A DNA stretch of 64,000 nucleotides from Lachnospiraceae bacterium UBA2860 (GTDB lineage Bacteria > Bacillota > Clostridia > Lachnospirales > Lachnospiraceae), in NCBI GenBank assembly GCA_002350625.1, contig DEFE01000004.1, positions 105,909-169,908 of the forward strand, in the 5' to 3' direction. The notes under the pieces are model-generated. The model was not told the DNA's origin. It did no database searches and saw only the letters and a program-made list of their open reading frames with translations. A program made the translations under genes and the position numbers. Positions 1 to 8,667 of the stretch are shown in pieces (the first letter of the stretch is position 1; each line of letters starts with the position of its first letter).

Positions 1-9
1 TCTCTTTAT

Positions 10-48
10 GACGTATCCTTCCGAATCTCCTTTAGACGTATCCTTCCG
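10..48. repeat. Direct repeat of 14 bp at the 3' end of galE
   Basis: The 14-mer GACGTATCCTTCCG occurs at 10-23 and again at 35-48, a 25-bp period. The second copy covers the last codons of galE and the first lies just beyond its stop. On the minus strand an AAGGAG lies between the copies and could be the ribosome-binding site of a following gene outside the window. It may be a small tandem duplication of the galE 3' end. Confidence 0.6.
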
Positions 49-1045
49 GATTTTTGGACTGCCAGTTCCAGGCGTCACGGCACATCTCGTCTATGCCGCG
101 CTCCGCCTTCCAGTGAAGCAGCTCCGCCGCTTTTGAAGGATCCGAATAGCACTGCGCGATATCGCCCGGGCGCCTCGGATCGATCACGTACGGCAGCTCC
201 TTCCCGCACGCTTTGTTGAAAGCCTTGATGATGTCAAGCACCGAATACCCGATGCCGGTGCCCAGATTGAAGACGTTCACGCCTTCCAGGTGCTCCATGC
301 CCTCAATGGCCTTCACATGGCCGACGGCGAGATCGACGACGTGGATGTAGTCGCGGATGCCGGTGCCGTCCGGCGTGTCGTAGTCATTTCCGAAGACATG
401 CACCTTCTCAAGCTTTCCGCTCGCAACCTGCGCGACGTAAGGCAGAAGGTTGTTCGGGATGCCCTTCGGGTCCTCCCCGATCCTGCCGCTCTCATGGGCG
501 CCGATCGGATTGAAGTAGCGGAGCAGCATGACGCGCCACGCATTGTCGCTTCTCCAGATATCCGTGAGAATGCGCTCCTGCATGGACTTCGTCGCGCCGT
601 ACGGGTTTGTCGTCTCCCCGAGCGGGCAGGCCTCGGTGATCGGGACGAAGGCCGGATCGCCGTAGACGGTGGCCGAGCTGGAGAAGACGATTTTCCTGCA
701 GTTATGCGCGCGCATGACGTCGCAGAGCGCAAGGGTCGACTCAATGTTGTTGTGATAGTACTCGATCGGCTTCTTCGTGGATTCGCCGACGGCCTTATAG
801 CCCGCGAAGTGTATGACCGCGTCGATCTTCTCCGCGTCAAACAGCGCCCCGAGCGCCGCCCGGTCAAGCACATCGATCTCATAGAACTTCGGACGTCTGC
901 CCGTGATCTCCTCGATCCGGTCGACGACCATGGCCTTCGAATTGTAGAGGTTGTCCGCGATGACGACATCGTAGCCTGCATTCAGCAGCTCGACAACCGT
1001 GTGGCTTCCGATGAAGCCGGTTCCGCCCGTTACCAGTATCTGCAT
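32..1045 (-). CDS. galE: UDP-glucose 4-epimerase GalE
   Basis: This enzyme interconverts UDP-glucose and UDP-galactose in the Leloir pathway, in the cytosol with bound NAD. The N-terminus reads MQILVTGGTGFIGSHT, the Rossmann GxxGxxG motif of extended short-chain dehydrogenases. A Ser-Ser-Ser stretch followed by YGATK supplies the catalytic Ser and the YxxxK pair, and LRYFNPIGAH is typical of GalE. The length of 337 residues is normal. I placed the start at the ATG at 1045 because GGAGGAGA lies 5 bases upstream; an in-frame ATG 24 bases further out would add an untypical Arg-rich extension. It lies 33 bp after galK on the same strand, so the two are probably co-transcribed. Confidence 0.97.
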   Translation of the reverse strand: MQILVTGGTGFIGSHTVVELLNAGYDVVIADNLYNSKAMVVDRIEEITGRRPKFYEIDVLDRAALGALFDAEKIDAVIHFAGYKAVGESTKKPIEYYHNNIESTLALCDVMRAHNCRKIVFSSSATVYGDPAFVPITEACPLGETTNPYGATKSMQERILTDIWRSDNAWRVMLLRYFNPIGAHESGRIGEDPKGIPNNLLPYVAQVASGKLEKVHVFGNDYDTPDGTGIRDYIHVVDLAVGHVKAIEGMEHLEGVNVFNLGTGIGYSVLDIIKAFNKACGKELPYVIDPRRPGDIAQCYSDPSKAAELLHWKAERGIDEMCRDAWNWQSKNPEGYV

Positions 1046-1078
1046 ATCTCTCCTCCGTCTCTCTCCCATAACGCCCGT

Positions 1079-2290
1079 TTACAGTTTGTGCGCGCCCTCG
1101 CCAGCGTCGACGACATAGAACTCAGCTTCCTTGCCGTATTTGTCCTTGTACAGCTTCGCGAGTGTTTCCCGGAACGTGTCTACGGCGTCTCCCTTCACAA
1201 TGCTCACCGTGCAGCCGCCGAAGCCGCCGCCCGTGATGCGGGTGCCGATCACGCCGGGGATCTTGCGCCCCTCGGCGACGAGGAAGTCGATCTCGGGGCA
1301 GCTGACTTCATAATCATATTGAAGCGAATCGTGGGAAGCGTTCATCAGCGCACCGAAGGCCGCGATGTCGCCGGCTTTAAGCGCCTGCACGGCCTGAATG
1401 GTTCTGGCATTTTCGTACACGGCGTGCTTTGCCCTTCTTACAAGCACCTCGTTTGAAAGCACCGACGCGCGCGCGTCAAATGCCTCCGGCGTCAGCGCGC
1501 CGAGAGAGGGGATGTCCCCGCCGCTCTCCGCCGCGTTCAGCTCCGCGAGCGCCGTCTCGCACTCCTTCCGCCTCGTGTTGTACTCGGAGGAGACGAGCTG
1601 GTGCTTGACCTTGCTGTTGGTAATAACGATCTTCGCGTCGGCTAATTCAAGCGGCGCATAAGTAAAATCAAGCGTATTCGTGTCGAGGAAAATGGCGTGC
1701 GCCTCCTTCCCCATCGCCGACGCAAACTGGTCCATGATGCCGCAGTTCATGCCGACATAGGCATTTTCGGCCCTCTGTCCGTAGATCGCCAGATCCTGCT
1801 GCCGCACGTCAGCAAAGCCGAAGAGATCCCTCAGCACAAGGCCGGTCAGCACCTCGAGAGACGCCGAAGAGGACAGCCCCGAGCCCGCCGGGATATTGCC
1901 GTAGCAGAGGAAGTCAAAGCCCGTGCCGACCCGATACCCCTTCTCCGCAAATGCCCAGATCACGCCCTTCGGATAATTCGTCCAGTCGCCCGCGCCCTTG
2001 CCGGACGCGGCGTCAAGCGCCCGCCCGTCAAGACACAGCGCTTCGTCGTCGAGAGAGCACTCCTTCACGGCGTCTCCCATGTTCATTGAAGCGAAGCGGA
2101 TGACGCGGTCATCTCTCTTCTTCACCGCGGCGTAGGTGCCGATCGTCAGCGCGCAGGGAAAGACATGTCCGCCGTTGTAGTCCGTGTGCTCGCCGATCAG
2201 ATTGACGCGCCCGGGCGCGAAGTAGAAACCGTCCGCGTCCGCGCCGAATAACTCCCGAAACTTAACTGCCATCTCTGTTCTGATATCCAT
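1079..2290 (-). CDS. galK: Galactokinase GalK
   Basis: This enzyme phosphorylates galactose to galactose-1-phosphate with ATP. It is a GHMP kinase: the galactokinase signature GRVNLIGEHTDYNGGHVFP is near residue 30, the ATP-binding PAGSGLSSSASLEVL motif lies around residue 130, and the C-terminal GHMP motif TGGGFGGCTVSIV is present. The length of 403 residues is near the family norm. The start at 2290 follows a GGAAGGGAGA ribosome-binding site; an in-frame upstream Met would add eight residues. It is followed by galE on the same strand. No galT is seen here; it may lie left of the window. Confidence 0.97.
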   Translation of the reverse strand: MDIRTEMAVKFRELFGADADGFYFAPGRVNLIGEHTDYNGGHVFPCALTIGTYAAVKKRDDRVIRFASMNMGDAVKECSLDDEALCLDGRALDAASGKGAGDWTNYPKGVIWAFAEKGYRVGTGFDFLCYGNIPAGSGLSSSASLEVLTGLVLRDLFGFADVRQQDLAIYGQRAENAYVGMNCGIMDQFASAMGKEAHAIFLDTNTLDFTYAPLELADAKIVITNSKVKHQLVSSEYNTRRKECETALAELNAAESGGDIPSLGALTPEAFDARASVLSNEVLVRRAKHAVYENARTIQAVQALKAGDIAAFGALMNASHDSLQYDYEVSCPEIDFLVAEGRKIPGVIGTRITGGGFGGCTVSIVKGDAVDTFRETLAKLYKDKYGKEAEFYVVDAGEGAHKL

Positions 2291-2302
2291 GGTTTCTCCC
2301 TT

Positions 2303-2366
2303 CCGTTCCTGCACTTTTTCCTGTCTCTGTTATACCGTTCCTGTACTTTTGCCTGTCTCTACTATG
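2303..2366 (-). repeat. Two 32-bp tandem repeats in the galK leader
   Basis: Copies 2303-2334 and 2335-2366 match at 27 of 32 positions. On the minus (galK) strand each is purine-rich and contains ACAGG-AAAA-GT-CAGGAACGG. They lie directly upstream of the galK ribosome-binding site, so they would sit in the promoter or 5' leader. The intergenic stretch 2367-2465 is pyrimidine-rich on the plus strand and contains further loose copies of TTTTTCCTGC but no gene. Confidence 0.7.
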
Positions 2367-2465
2367 CCGTTTTTTTCTTTTTCCTGCAACGTCCTTTTGC
2401 CTTTTCCTGCAAAACGATCTTGCCTGTTCCCGCATTGCCCTATTGCCTCAGGCGAAGGACTTTCT

Positions 2466-3953
2466 TTACTTGTGAAACAGCTTCTTGCTCTCGTAGTTCG
2501 GCTCACAGGTCAGATTGACCCCGAGCTTCTTGAACACGCCCTCGTCGATCTGGGAGAGAATGACCGAAGAGTGCGCCTCCAGTCCCTTTAAGCGCGGGAT
2601 CTGTGCAAGCGCCCTTTTGGCATTTTCGTCGTTGACCGCGGCGATCGACAGCGCGATCAGGATCTCGTTCAGATGAAGCAGGGAGTTCTCGTCGCCGCCG
2701 AGCGCGTGAATCTTCATGTCCATCACCGGCTCGATAAAGGTCCGCGGCAGAAGCTTGATCTCGTCGTCGATTCCCGCGAGGACTTTAAGCGCGTTGAGGA
2801 GAAGGGCCGAAGAGGCGCCGAGAAGCGCGCTGGTCTTGCCCGTGAGAATCGTGCCGTCCGGCATTTCCATCGCCGCCGCGGGCCCCTGCGTCTGCTCGCT
2901 TCTGATGTTGGCGGCTGCCACCACCGGGCGGTCCGCCACGGAGATCCCCGCCTTCTTCATGAGCAGGTCGATCTTGCGGATGGGCGCGTCGCCGGCATTT
3001 CCTTTTCTCTTCTCGCACTCCGCCGCGTAGTAGCGCCGGATGATTTCCTGCTCCGCCGCCGCGCGCACCGCCGCGTCGTCGAAGATGCAGTTGCCCGCCA
3101 TGTTGACGCCCATATCCGTCGGCGATTTGTAGGGCGAGCTCCCGGCGATCTTCTCGAAGATCGCGTTGAGGACGGGGAAAACCTCGACGTCGCGGTTGTA
3201 GTTGACCACCGTGTCCCCGTAGGCCTCGAGATGGAACGGGTCGATCATGTTGACGTCGTCGAGATCCGCCGTCGCCGCCTCGTAGGCGAGATTGACCGGG
3301 TGATTTAAGGGCAGGTTCCAGATCGGAAATGTCTCGAATTTCGCGTATCCGGCCTTCGTCCCGCGCTTGTTCTCATGATACAGCTGGCTGAGGCACGTGG
3401 CCATCTTGCCGCTGCCCGGTCCGGGCGCCGTCACGACCACGAGCGGCCTCGTCGTGTCGATGTAGTCGTTGCGGCCGAAGCCCTGGTCGCTCACGATGAG
3501 CGGCACATTCGCCGGATACCCCTCGATCGGATAGTGCCTGTACACGTGGAGGCCCAGCGCCTTCAGCTTTTTCTCATAGGCGAGCGCGGACGCCTGCTCG
3601 GCGAATCTGGTCAGGACGACCGAGCCCACATGGAGGCCCTCCCCGCGAAACGCGTCGATGAGGCGCAGGACATCGGCGTCGTAGGTGATGCCAAGGTCGC
3701 CGCGCACCTTGTTCTTCTCGATGTCCGCCGCGTTGATCGCGATCACGATCTCCGCCTGGTCGCGAAGCTCAAGGAGCATGCGGATCTTGGAGTCCGGGTG
3801 GAAGCCCGGGAGCACGCGCGACGCGTGGTAGTCGTCAAACAGCTTTCCGCCGAATTCGAGATAGAGTTTCCCGCCGAACTGGCTGATTCTGTCGCGGATG
3901 TGCTCAGACTGCATCTTCAGGTACTTATCGTTGTCAAAGCCGATGTTTTGCAT
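2466..3953 (-). CDS. DUF1846 (UPF0371) family protein
   Basis: The 495-residue length and the N-terminus MQNIGFDNDKYLKMQSEHI match the DUF1846 family, soluble proteins common in clostridia and streptococci. A glycine-rich segment PGPGSGKMATCLSQ near residue 180 resembles a nucleotide-binding loop and is typical of this family. The biochemical role is not established as far as I know; structural relatives of the N-terminal part have been compared with P-loop proteins. A GGGAGG ribosome-binding site precedes the ATG. It lies upstream of galK on the same strand with a 175-bp gap, so co-transcription with the galactose genes is possible but unproven. Confidence 0.9.
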   Translation of the reverse strand: MQNIGFDNDKYLKMQSEHIRDRISQFGGKLYLEFGGKLFDDYHASRVLPGFHPDSKIRMLLELRDQAEIVIAINAADIEKNKVRGDLGITYDADVLRLIDAFRGEGLHVGSVVLTRFAEQASALAYEKKLKALGLHVYRHYPIEGYPANVPLIVSDQGFGRNDYIDTTRPLVVVTAPGPGSGKMATCLSQLYHENKRGTKAGYAKFETFPIWNLPLNHPVNLAYEAATADLDDVNMIDPFHLEAYGDTVVNYNRDVEVFPVLNAIFEKIAGSSPYKSPTDMGVNMAGNCIFDDAAVRAAAEQEIIRRYYAAECEKRKGNAGDAPIRKIDLLMKKAGISVADRPVVAAANIRSEQTQGPAAAMEMPDGTILTGKTSALLGASSALLLNALKVLAGIDDEIKLLPRTFIEPVMDMKIHALGGDENSLLHLNEILIALSIAAVNDENAKRALAQIPRLKGLEAHSSVILSQIDEGVFKKLGVNLTCEPNYESKKLFHK

Positions 3954-4017
3954 GAATCCTCCCGCTTAATCTCAGATCTTGCCGTCCCGCAGCATGCCGC
4001 TGCCGGTTCTGTCTCAT

Positions 4018-4051
4018 AAAAAACTCCCCGGCCACCCGCGGCCGGGGAGTT
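4018..4051 (-). terminator. Intrinsic terminator after the GGDEF gene
   Basis: A perfect 12-bp stem (4022-4033 with 4040-4051, arm AACTCCCCGGCC, 6-base loop) is followed on the minus strand by six U. It ends the diguanylate cyclase transcript. The plus-strand side is only weakly T-rich. Confidence 0.92.
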
Positions 4052-4106
4052 ACTGTTATTATAGCATGGATTTGCAGCTCTTAAATGGATAAATGTAAGA
4101 TTCTTT

Positions 4107-5192
4107 TCAGCCGCCCGCGTAGTCCATATCCGAGCAGAGGAAGCTGTCCTTCCCGCTGCCCTTCACGGAATACAGGAGCTTATCCGCAGCGCTCGAAAGG
4201 GCTTCATAATTCGGATAAGAGCCGAGGTTGATGATGCATCCGATACTCACCGTGATGAACTCATGCTTCTCTTCGTCGGTGATGACCATGTGGACCGAGC
4301 GGATGAGATCCCGCAGTTTATTCTCCACATGATTGATGTCCGCCATATTGATGGCGTAGACGATGAACTCGTCGCCGCCCATGCGCATCACGACGTCGGA
4401 TTCGCGGAACGCCGCCTGCAGGCAGGCCGCCATCCGCTTCAGGACCTCGTCGCCCCTTGCGTGTCCGTAATTGTCATTGACGTACTTAAAGTCGTCGATG
4501 TCAATCATCATGAACGCGCCGGGCACGCCATTGGCCACATAGTTGCGAATCAGCTCCTCGCCGCCGCGCCGGTTGTAGATGCCGGTCAGCGGATCGTGCT
4601 CGGCCTCTGTCTCCGCCGTCGCGCTCGACAGCATATAGGACAGCCGCTCATGCAGGTTTCTGTACGCCAGGAAGGTCGACACAGCGATGCAGATGATCAG
4701 GTGGAAGACGTCGACCCTGAAGGCAGCCACCGGCCGCGTCAGCGCGCCGACAATCAGAAATGCGACACTCGCGCTGCCCGTCAGGATCAGGATATGCCCG
4801 AGCGCATCACGGATGAAGAGCGGCAGCGTCAGCACAAAGAACAGGTACAGGAAAGACGGATAGGTGGGATCGTTGCCCGCCATGAGGAAGAGGCTGTAGG
4901 CAAATGTCAGCGAGCTCCACAGGTAGAGGCTCCTCGTGCCGTGCGCGAAGACTTCATTTCTGTTGGAGACGCATATGCCCGTCGCGATCATGAAAAACAG
5001 AAGATACTCCAGAGAGCGGAGCACTACGCTGAATTCCATATTGATCATGTACTGGAAAACAAAGATAATCGCACTGAATACAAGCCCCGCGATCAGCAAA
5101 AAGCGGAGTGCGCGGGCGTTTTCTCTCGAAAATTCGGCGCGGTATTCATCTATCCCGGGTGGAAACAGCCTGTCTTTAAGCCTCTGCCTCAC
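4107..5192 (-). CDS. Membrane-bound GGDEF diguanylate cyclase
   Basis: This protein makes cyclic di-GMP from two GTP. The N-terminal half has about six hydrophobic segments (roughly residues 25-190), a probable membrane sensor. The C-terminal half is a GGDEF domain beginning at HDPLTGIYNRRGGEELI. The active site MGGDEF is intact and an RESD inhibitory-site motif (RxxD) lies five residues upstream, so product feedback is expected. I prefer the GTG at 5192, which has GGGAGG six to seven bases upstream; another GTG at 5213 is in frame but sits inside a hairpin. The gene stands alone after the sugar transporter with its own terminator. What it senses is not visible. Confidence 0.9.
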   Translation of the reverse strand: MRQRLKDRLFPPGIDEYRAEFSRENARALRFLLIAGLVFSAIIFVFQYMINMEFSVVLRSLEYLLFFMIATGICVSNRNEVFAHGTRSLYLWSSLTFAYSLFLMAGNDPTYPSFLYLFFVLTLPLFIRDALGHILILTGSASVAFLIVGALTRPVAAFRVDVFHLIICIAVSTFLAYRNLHERLSYMLSSATAETEAEHDPLTGIYNRRGGEELIRNYVANGVPGAFMMIDIDDFKYVNDNYGHARGDEVLKRMAACLQAAFRESDVVMRMGGDEFIVYAINMADINHVENKLRDLIRSVHMVITDEEKHEFITVSIGCIINLGSYPNYEALSSAADKLLYSVKGSGKDSFLCSDMDYAGG

Positions 5193-5210
5193 TACGCGAC
5201 CTCCCTCAAA

Positions 5211-5244
5211 CACGTATACTGCCCTTAAGAAGGGCAGTCACGTG
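5211..5244. other. Stable hairpin between transporter genes and GGDEF gene
   Basis: ACTGCCCTT (5218-5226) pairs with AAGGGCAGT (5230-5238) around a 3-base loop, and outer CACGT/ACGTG arms extend it. No U-run follows on the minus strand, so it is not a classical terminator. It lies just upstream of the GGDEF ribosome-binding site and could limit read-through or protect the transporter mRNA end. Confidence 0.6.
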
Positions 5245-5290
5245 TCGGTACCTGCGTGGTTTCTGACATGAAAAACGTGTTACTTCTATA

Positions 5291-6148
5291 TTACTCCTTT
5301 ACGCCGCCAAGAGCAACACCCGCGACGATATAACGGGAAAGAATCAGATAAACAACGATGACCGGGAAGATCGAGAAAGCAATCATCATGTACACCTGGC
5401 CCATATCGAACTTCAGGAAGTCCGCGCTTCTGAGCTGTGCAATGAGGACCGGGAGCGTCTTCATCTTATCCTTGTGCAGGATCAGGGCAGGAATGAAGTA
5501 ATTGTTCCAGCTGCTGACGAAGGTGAAGATCGCCTGGACCGCGATCGCCGGCTTCATGAGCGGAAGCACGATGTTGTTGAAGATCTTGAATTCTCCCGCG
5601 CCGTCGATTCTGGCCGCCTCGACCAGCGACAGGGACAGTGTGGAGTCCATGTACTGCTTCATATAGAAGAAGGTGACCGGAGCCGCGATGGCCGGCAGAA
5701 TCAGCGGAATAAGATTATCTTCAAGCTTCATCTTCTGGATCAGCTGCAGGAAACCGAGGGAAGTGACCTGGGCCGGGATCATCATGATCGCCAGAATGAA
5801 GGTGAAGAAGAATTTCTTCAGCTTAAAGTCATATGCATGGATCGCATATGCGGTCATCGTCGAGAAGTACGTGCACAGGATCGCTGCGGAGCCCGCGACG
5901 ACAACCGAGTTGATGAGGCCGTTCAGGACCGGCAGCGTGCCGTGAATCAGGCCGCTCCAGTTCTCGGGCAGATGCGTACTCGGAATCAGCGTGAAGCCCT
6001 TCGTCAGCTCGCCGTGGGATCTGGTCGCATTGACGAACAGGATCGCGAACCAGAAAAGGCACAGGAAGGAAAGGATCACCAGGACGACATAAGCGATCGC
6101 ACGTCTTGCATGAACGCTGTTTGTCGGTTCTTTTTGTGTTTTATTCAT
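5291..6148 (-). CDS. Sugar ABC transporter permease, MalG/MsmG type
   Basis: This is the second membrane subunit of a carbohydrate (CUT1) ABC importer. It has about six hydrophobic segments and the binding-protein-dependent permease EAA loop near residue 190 (VEAARIDGAGEFKIFNNIVL), which docks on the ATPase. The C-terminus reads RYIVAGVALGGVKE, characteristic of MalG-like permeases. The length of 285 residues is normal. Its ATG begins one base after the stop of the MalF-type partner, and its AAGGAG ribosome-binding site lies inside that gene, so the two are translationally linked. Context (cellobiose phosphorylase, LacI) suggests cello-oligosaccharides as substrate. Confidence 0.93.
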   Translation of the reverse strand: MNKTQKEPTNSVHARRAIAYVVLVILSFLCLFWFAILFVNATRSHGELTKGFTLIPSTHLPENWSGLIHGTLPVLNGLINSVVVAGSAAILCTYFSTMTAYAIHAYDFKLKKFFFTFILAIMMIPAQVTSLGFLQLIQKMKLEDNLIPLILPAIAAPVTFFYMKQYMDSTLSLSLVEAARIDGAGEFKIFNNIVLPLMKPAIAVQAIFTFVSSWNNYFIPALILHKDKMKTLPVLIAQLRSADFLKFDMGQVYMMIAFSIFPVIVVYLILSRYIVAGVALGGVKE

Positions 6149-6149
6149 A

Positions 6150-7058
6150 TCATTTCTCCTTCCTTACAGTAATCTTGAAAACGATCAGGCTCAGGATACC
6201 CGTGACAATGAACAGGAACACCGAAAGCGCGCCGGCAAGACCGAAGTTCTTACTGAACAAGTGCTTATTCAGATACATGATCAGCGTCATCGTATTACGG
6301 GCAGGATCGCCGGTGCCGTTCGTCAGGATCTGCGGGACGTCGAACATCTGCAGACCGCCGATCAGAGAAGTGATCATGGTGTAGACAAGGATCGGGCGAA
6401 GCAGCGGAAGGGTGATCTTCCAGAAGACCTGGGTCGCCGTCGCGCCGTCCACCTGGGCCGCCTCAAAGAGCGACGGATCAATACCCATCATGCCGGCCAT
6501 GAGAAGGATCGTCGTATTTCCGAACCACATGATAAAGTTCATGAAGGCGACGAGGCCGCGGGCCGTTCCGGTCTGGGACAGGAACTTGATCGGCGCCGAA
6601 ACAATACCCATCGACGTAAGCATCGAGTTGATCGGGCCGCTATCGCCGAACAATGTGAAGAACAGCATGGCGAACGCAGATGCCATGATCAGGTTCGGCA
6701 GGTAGATGACGGTCTTCCAGAATCTCTGTCCTTTAAGGCGCAGCGAAGTGTCTGTAAACCATGCGCCGAGCAGGAGTGAGAAGAAGATCTGCGGAATAAA
6801 GCCCGCGATCCACATGATCATCGTGTTGCCGAAATACTTCCAGAGATCGGGATTTCCGAAGATTGTCGCGTAGTTCTGGAAACCGATAAAGTTCGGGCCG
6901 ATCTGCTTAAGTCCCGATCTGTAATTCTCGAAGAAAGAATTATAGACCGTCGTAATCAGCGGAATCAGCTGAAAGATCAAATATGTAACCAGGAAGGGAA
7001 TCATGAAGATATAACCCCACCGGTTATATTGCACAACCTTACTCTTTTTCTTTCCCAT
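6150..7058 (-). CDS. Sugar ABC transporter permease, MalF/MsmF type
   Basis: This is the first membrane subunit of the CUT1 importer, with an N-terminal membrane anchor (GYIFMIPFLVTYLIFQLIPL) and about five further segments. The EAA loop FEAAQVDGATATQVFWKITL near residue 210 is intact. The length of 302 residues is typical. GGAGG lies seven bases upstream of the ATG. It lies downstream of the solute-binding protein, separated by a strong terminator and a second hairpin, an arrangement that gives more binding protein than membrane subunits. No ATP-binding subunit is encoded nearby, so a shared MsmK/UgpC-type ATPase elsewhere is inferred. Confidence 0.93.
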   Translation of the reverse strand: MGKKKSKVVQYNRWGYIFMIPFLVTYLIFQLIPLITTVYNSFFENYRSGLKQIGPNFIGFQNYATIFGNPDLWKYFGNTMIMWIAGFIPQIFFSLLLGAWFTDTSLRLKGQRFWKTVIYLPNLIMASAFAMLFFTLFGDSGPINSMLTSMGIVSAPIKFLSQTGTARGLVAFMNFIMWFGNTTILLMAGMMGIDPSLFEAAQVDGATATQVFWKITLPLLRPILVYTMITSLIGGLQMFDVPQILTNGTGDPARNTMTLIMYLNKHLFSKNFGLAGALSVFLFIVTGILSLIVFKITVRKEK

Positions 7059-7090
7059 ACATGTACCTCCTGCACTTATACGTCCTTTTA

Positions 7091-7141
7091 AGGGCTTCCG
7101 CTGTGCTCCCCAGTACGTGCGCGGAGCGCACCGGAAGCCCT
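7091..7141 (-). other. Long hairpin in front of the MalF-type gene
   Basis: AGGGCTTCCG (7091-7100) pairs perfectly with CGGAAGCCCT (7132-7141), with partial inner pairing between GTGCTCC and GGAGCGC. On the minus strand it immediately follows the terminator at 7142-7181 and precedes the permease ribosome-binding site. It is a plausible 5' stabilising or attenuation structure for the permease part of the transcript. Confidence 0.65.
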
Positions 7142-7181
7142 AAAAAAGGAGCCTGCCCGGCCTTCCAACCGGGCAGGCTCC
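7142..7181 (-). terminator. Intrinsic terminator between binding protein and permease genes
   Basis: A 13-bp perfect stem (7148-7160 with 7169-7181, arm GGAGCCTGCCCGG, loop of 8) is followed on the minus strand by six U. It lies within the presumed operon, so partial read-through would set the ratio of solute-binding protein to permeases. Confidence 0.92.
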
Positions 7182-7258
7182 AGCTGTTTTACATATCAGT
7201 TGTACTTACAACCTGAGCTTTATGCTTTTTAACTCGAATCAGTGTTCAGCAGTCCGAA

Positions 7259-8593
7259 TTAGTATGTAAGCTCCGGATACTTCTCAACAACAGCCTTGTA
7301 GAACTGATCGACCGCTTCTTCATAACTCATGTTGCCATCGAAGTAGTTCTTCATAGCGTTCTGGAATTCCTCTGTGCAGCCCTGGTCATAGTTGGACAGG
7401 TTGGAGAGGTCGATCTTCTCGCAGCCTTCGCAGAAGAGGCCGAGCGGGTTCTGGCCGCCGAGCACTGCGAATGCATAGCTGTCATCCTGAGCAGCGGCTT
7501 CCATAGCCGGCTTGTTGTTCACGAAGTCATTGTCAGCCTTGACGATGTCTGTCATGATCTCTTCGTTGGTTGTGAGCTGTCTCATGATATCAGCAACGAG
7601 CGTCGGGTTGTCTGTGCCCTTAGCTGCGCAGATCCATGTGCCGCCCCAGTAGAAGCCCTGCGGGCCAACGCATGCGCCCCAGCCGCCCTGGTTCGCGATG
7701 GAGCCTTCTGTATCAGCAGCCATGCAGAAGTTGATCAGCCAAGCCGGTCCGAAGTAAGCGAAAACCTTGCCGTCCGGATAGAAGCCCTTGTTCCAGTCAT
7801 CAGACCAGAGCTCGTTCGTTGTGGTCTCGCCGGCATCAACGAGTGCCTTGGAATCCTGAACCCACTTCTCGATGTTGGGGTCGATGTTGATCTTGCCTTC
7901 ATCATCAACCCACTTGGAGGTGGTGTTGTTCGCATAGACACGATATGTATCATTAACTGTGGAAACAGCGTTGTAGCCGGCTTCCTTCAGCTTGGCAGCT
8001 GTCTCGTTGAAGGTATCCCAATCCTTAACGAATTCCTGAACCTCTGCCGGATCATCTGTGCCGAGGACTTCCTTAGCAGCCTCACGGTTGTAGATCAGAA
8101 GGCCGGGGCAGCCCTGCCATGAAACGCCGCGCAGATCGCCGTTAGCGTCAGTGACGACATCCTTTGTGTACTGATACTGATTTGCCAGCTCATCCTCTGT
8201 CAGGCCAAGGTCAGCGACCTTCTCTGTGACTTCGACTTCGCTGTTGACATACTTAAGAGCATAGTCAGCTTCGACGAGGAAGAGGTCCACCGGATCCTCA
8301 GCGCCCTCATTCTCCGGAAGAATCGTGTCGAGGTTGTTCTGATAAGCGTTGTCATCAGACGGAGTGATTGTCCAGACGACTTCCACATCACCGATCTTGC
8401 CGTGTGTGGCATCGACTTCTTCATAGCCCGGATAGTGATCTGTCAGGCGGGACTTGAACTCTTCATTCCAGCACTGGATGTTGAGAACCGGACCCTCTGC
8501 TGCAGCTTCGTCTGCGAAGACTGTGCCTGCGCATGCGAGAGTTCCTGCGACCATGGATGCACAAAGAAGTGTGCTGAGTAACTGTTTCTTCAT
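7259..8593 (-). CDS. Sugar ABC transporter solute-binding protein
   Basis: This extracellular protein captures sugar for the adjacent permeases. It begins with a signal peptide (MKKQLLSTLLCASMVAGT...) and the remaining 410 residues read as a family 1 extracellular solute-binding protein rich in aromatic residues. The cysteine at position 21 lies in the hydrophobic core as TLAC, a poor lipobox, whereas VFA-DE looks like a normal signal-peptidase I site. If so, the protein lacks the usual lipid anchor; I am unsure. AAGGAGG lies upstream of the start. The sequence composition (moderate GC, few rare codons) suggests high expression. Substrate by context is cellobiose or cello-oligosaccharides. 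Confidence 0.92.
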   Translation of the reverse strand: MKKQLLSTLLCASMVAGTLACAGTVFADEAAAEGPVLNIQCWNEEFKSRLTDHYPGYEEVDATHGKIGDVEVVWTITPSDDNAYQNNLDTILPENEGAEDPVDLFLVEADYALKYVNSEVEVTEKVADLGLTEDELANQYQYTKDVVTDANGDLRGVSWQGCPGLLIYNREAAKEVLGTDDPAEVQEFVKDWDTFNETAAKLKEAGYNAVSTVNDTYRVYANNTTSKWVDDEGKINIDPNIEKWVQDSKALVDAGETTTNELWSDDWNKGFYPDGKVFAYFGPAWLINFCMAADTEGSIANQGGWGACVGPQGFYWGGTWICAAKGTDNPTLVADIMRQLTTNEEIMTDIVKADNDFVNNKPAMEAAAQDDSYAFAVLGGQNPLGLFCEGCEKIDLSNLSNYDQGCTEEFQNAMKNYFDGNMSYEEAVDQFYKAVVEKYPELTY

Positions 8594-8667
8594 TTTCCAT
8601 CCTCCTTGATGTATTTGAGAAATGAATGTTTATCTTCTGCCGCCTTATGGCAGCTTTGATACCTTAA

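Noticed and set aside
290..1456. Long plus-strand open frame opposite galE/galK
   Set aside because: It runs antisense to two well-supported genes, has Arg/Asp/Val-rich shadow composition and no ribosome-binding site. The high GC content keeps complementary frames open by chance.
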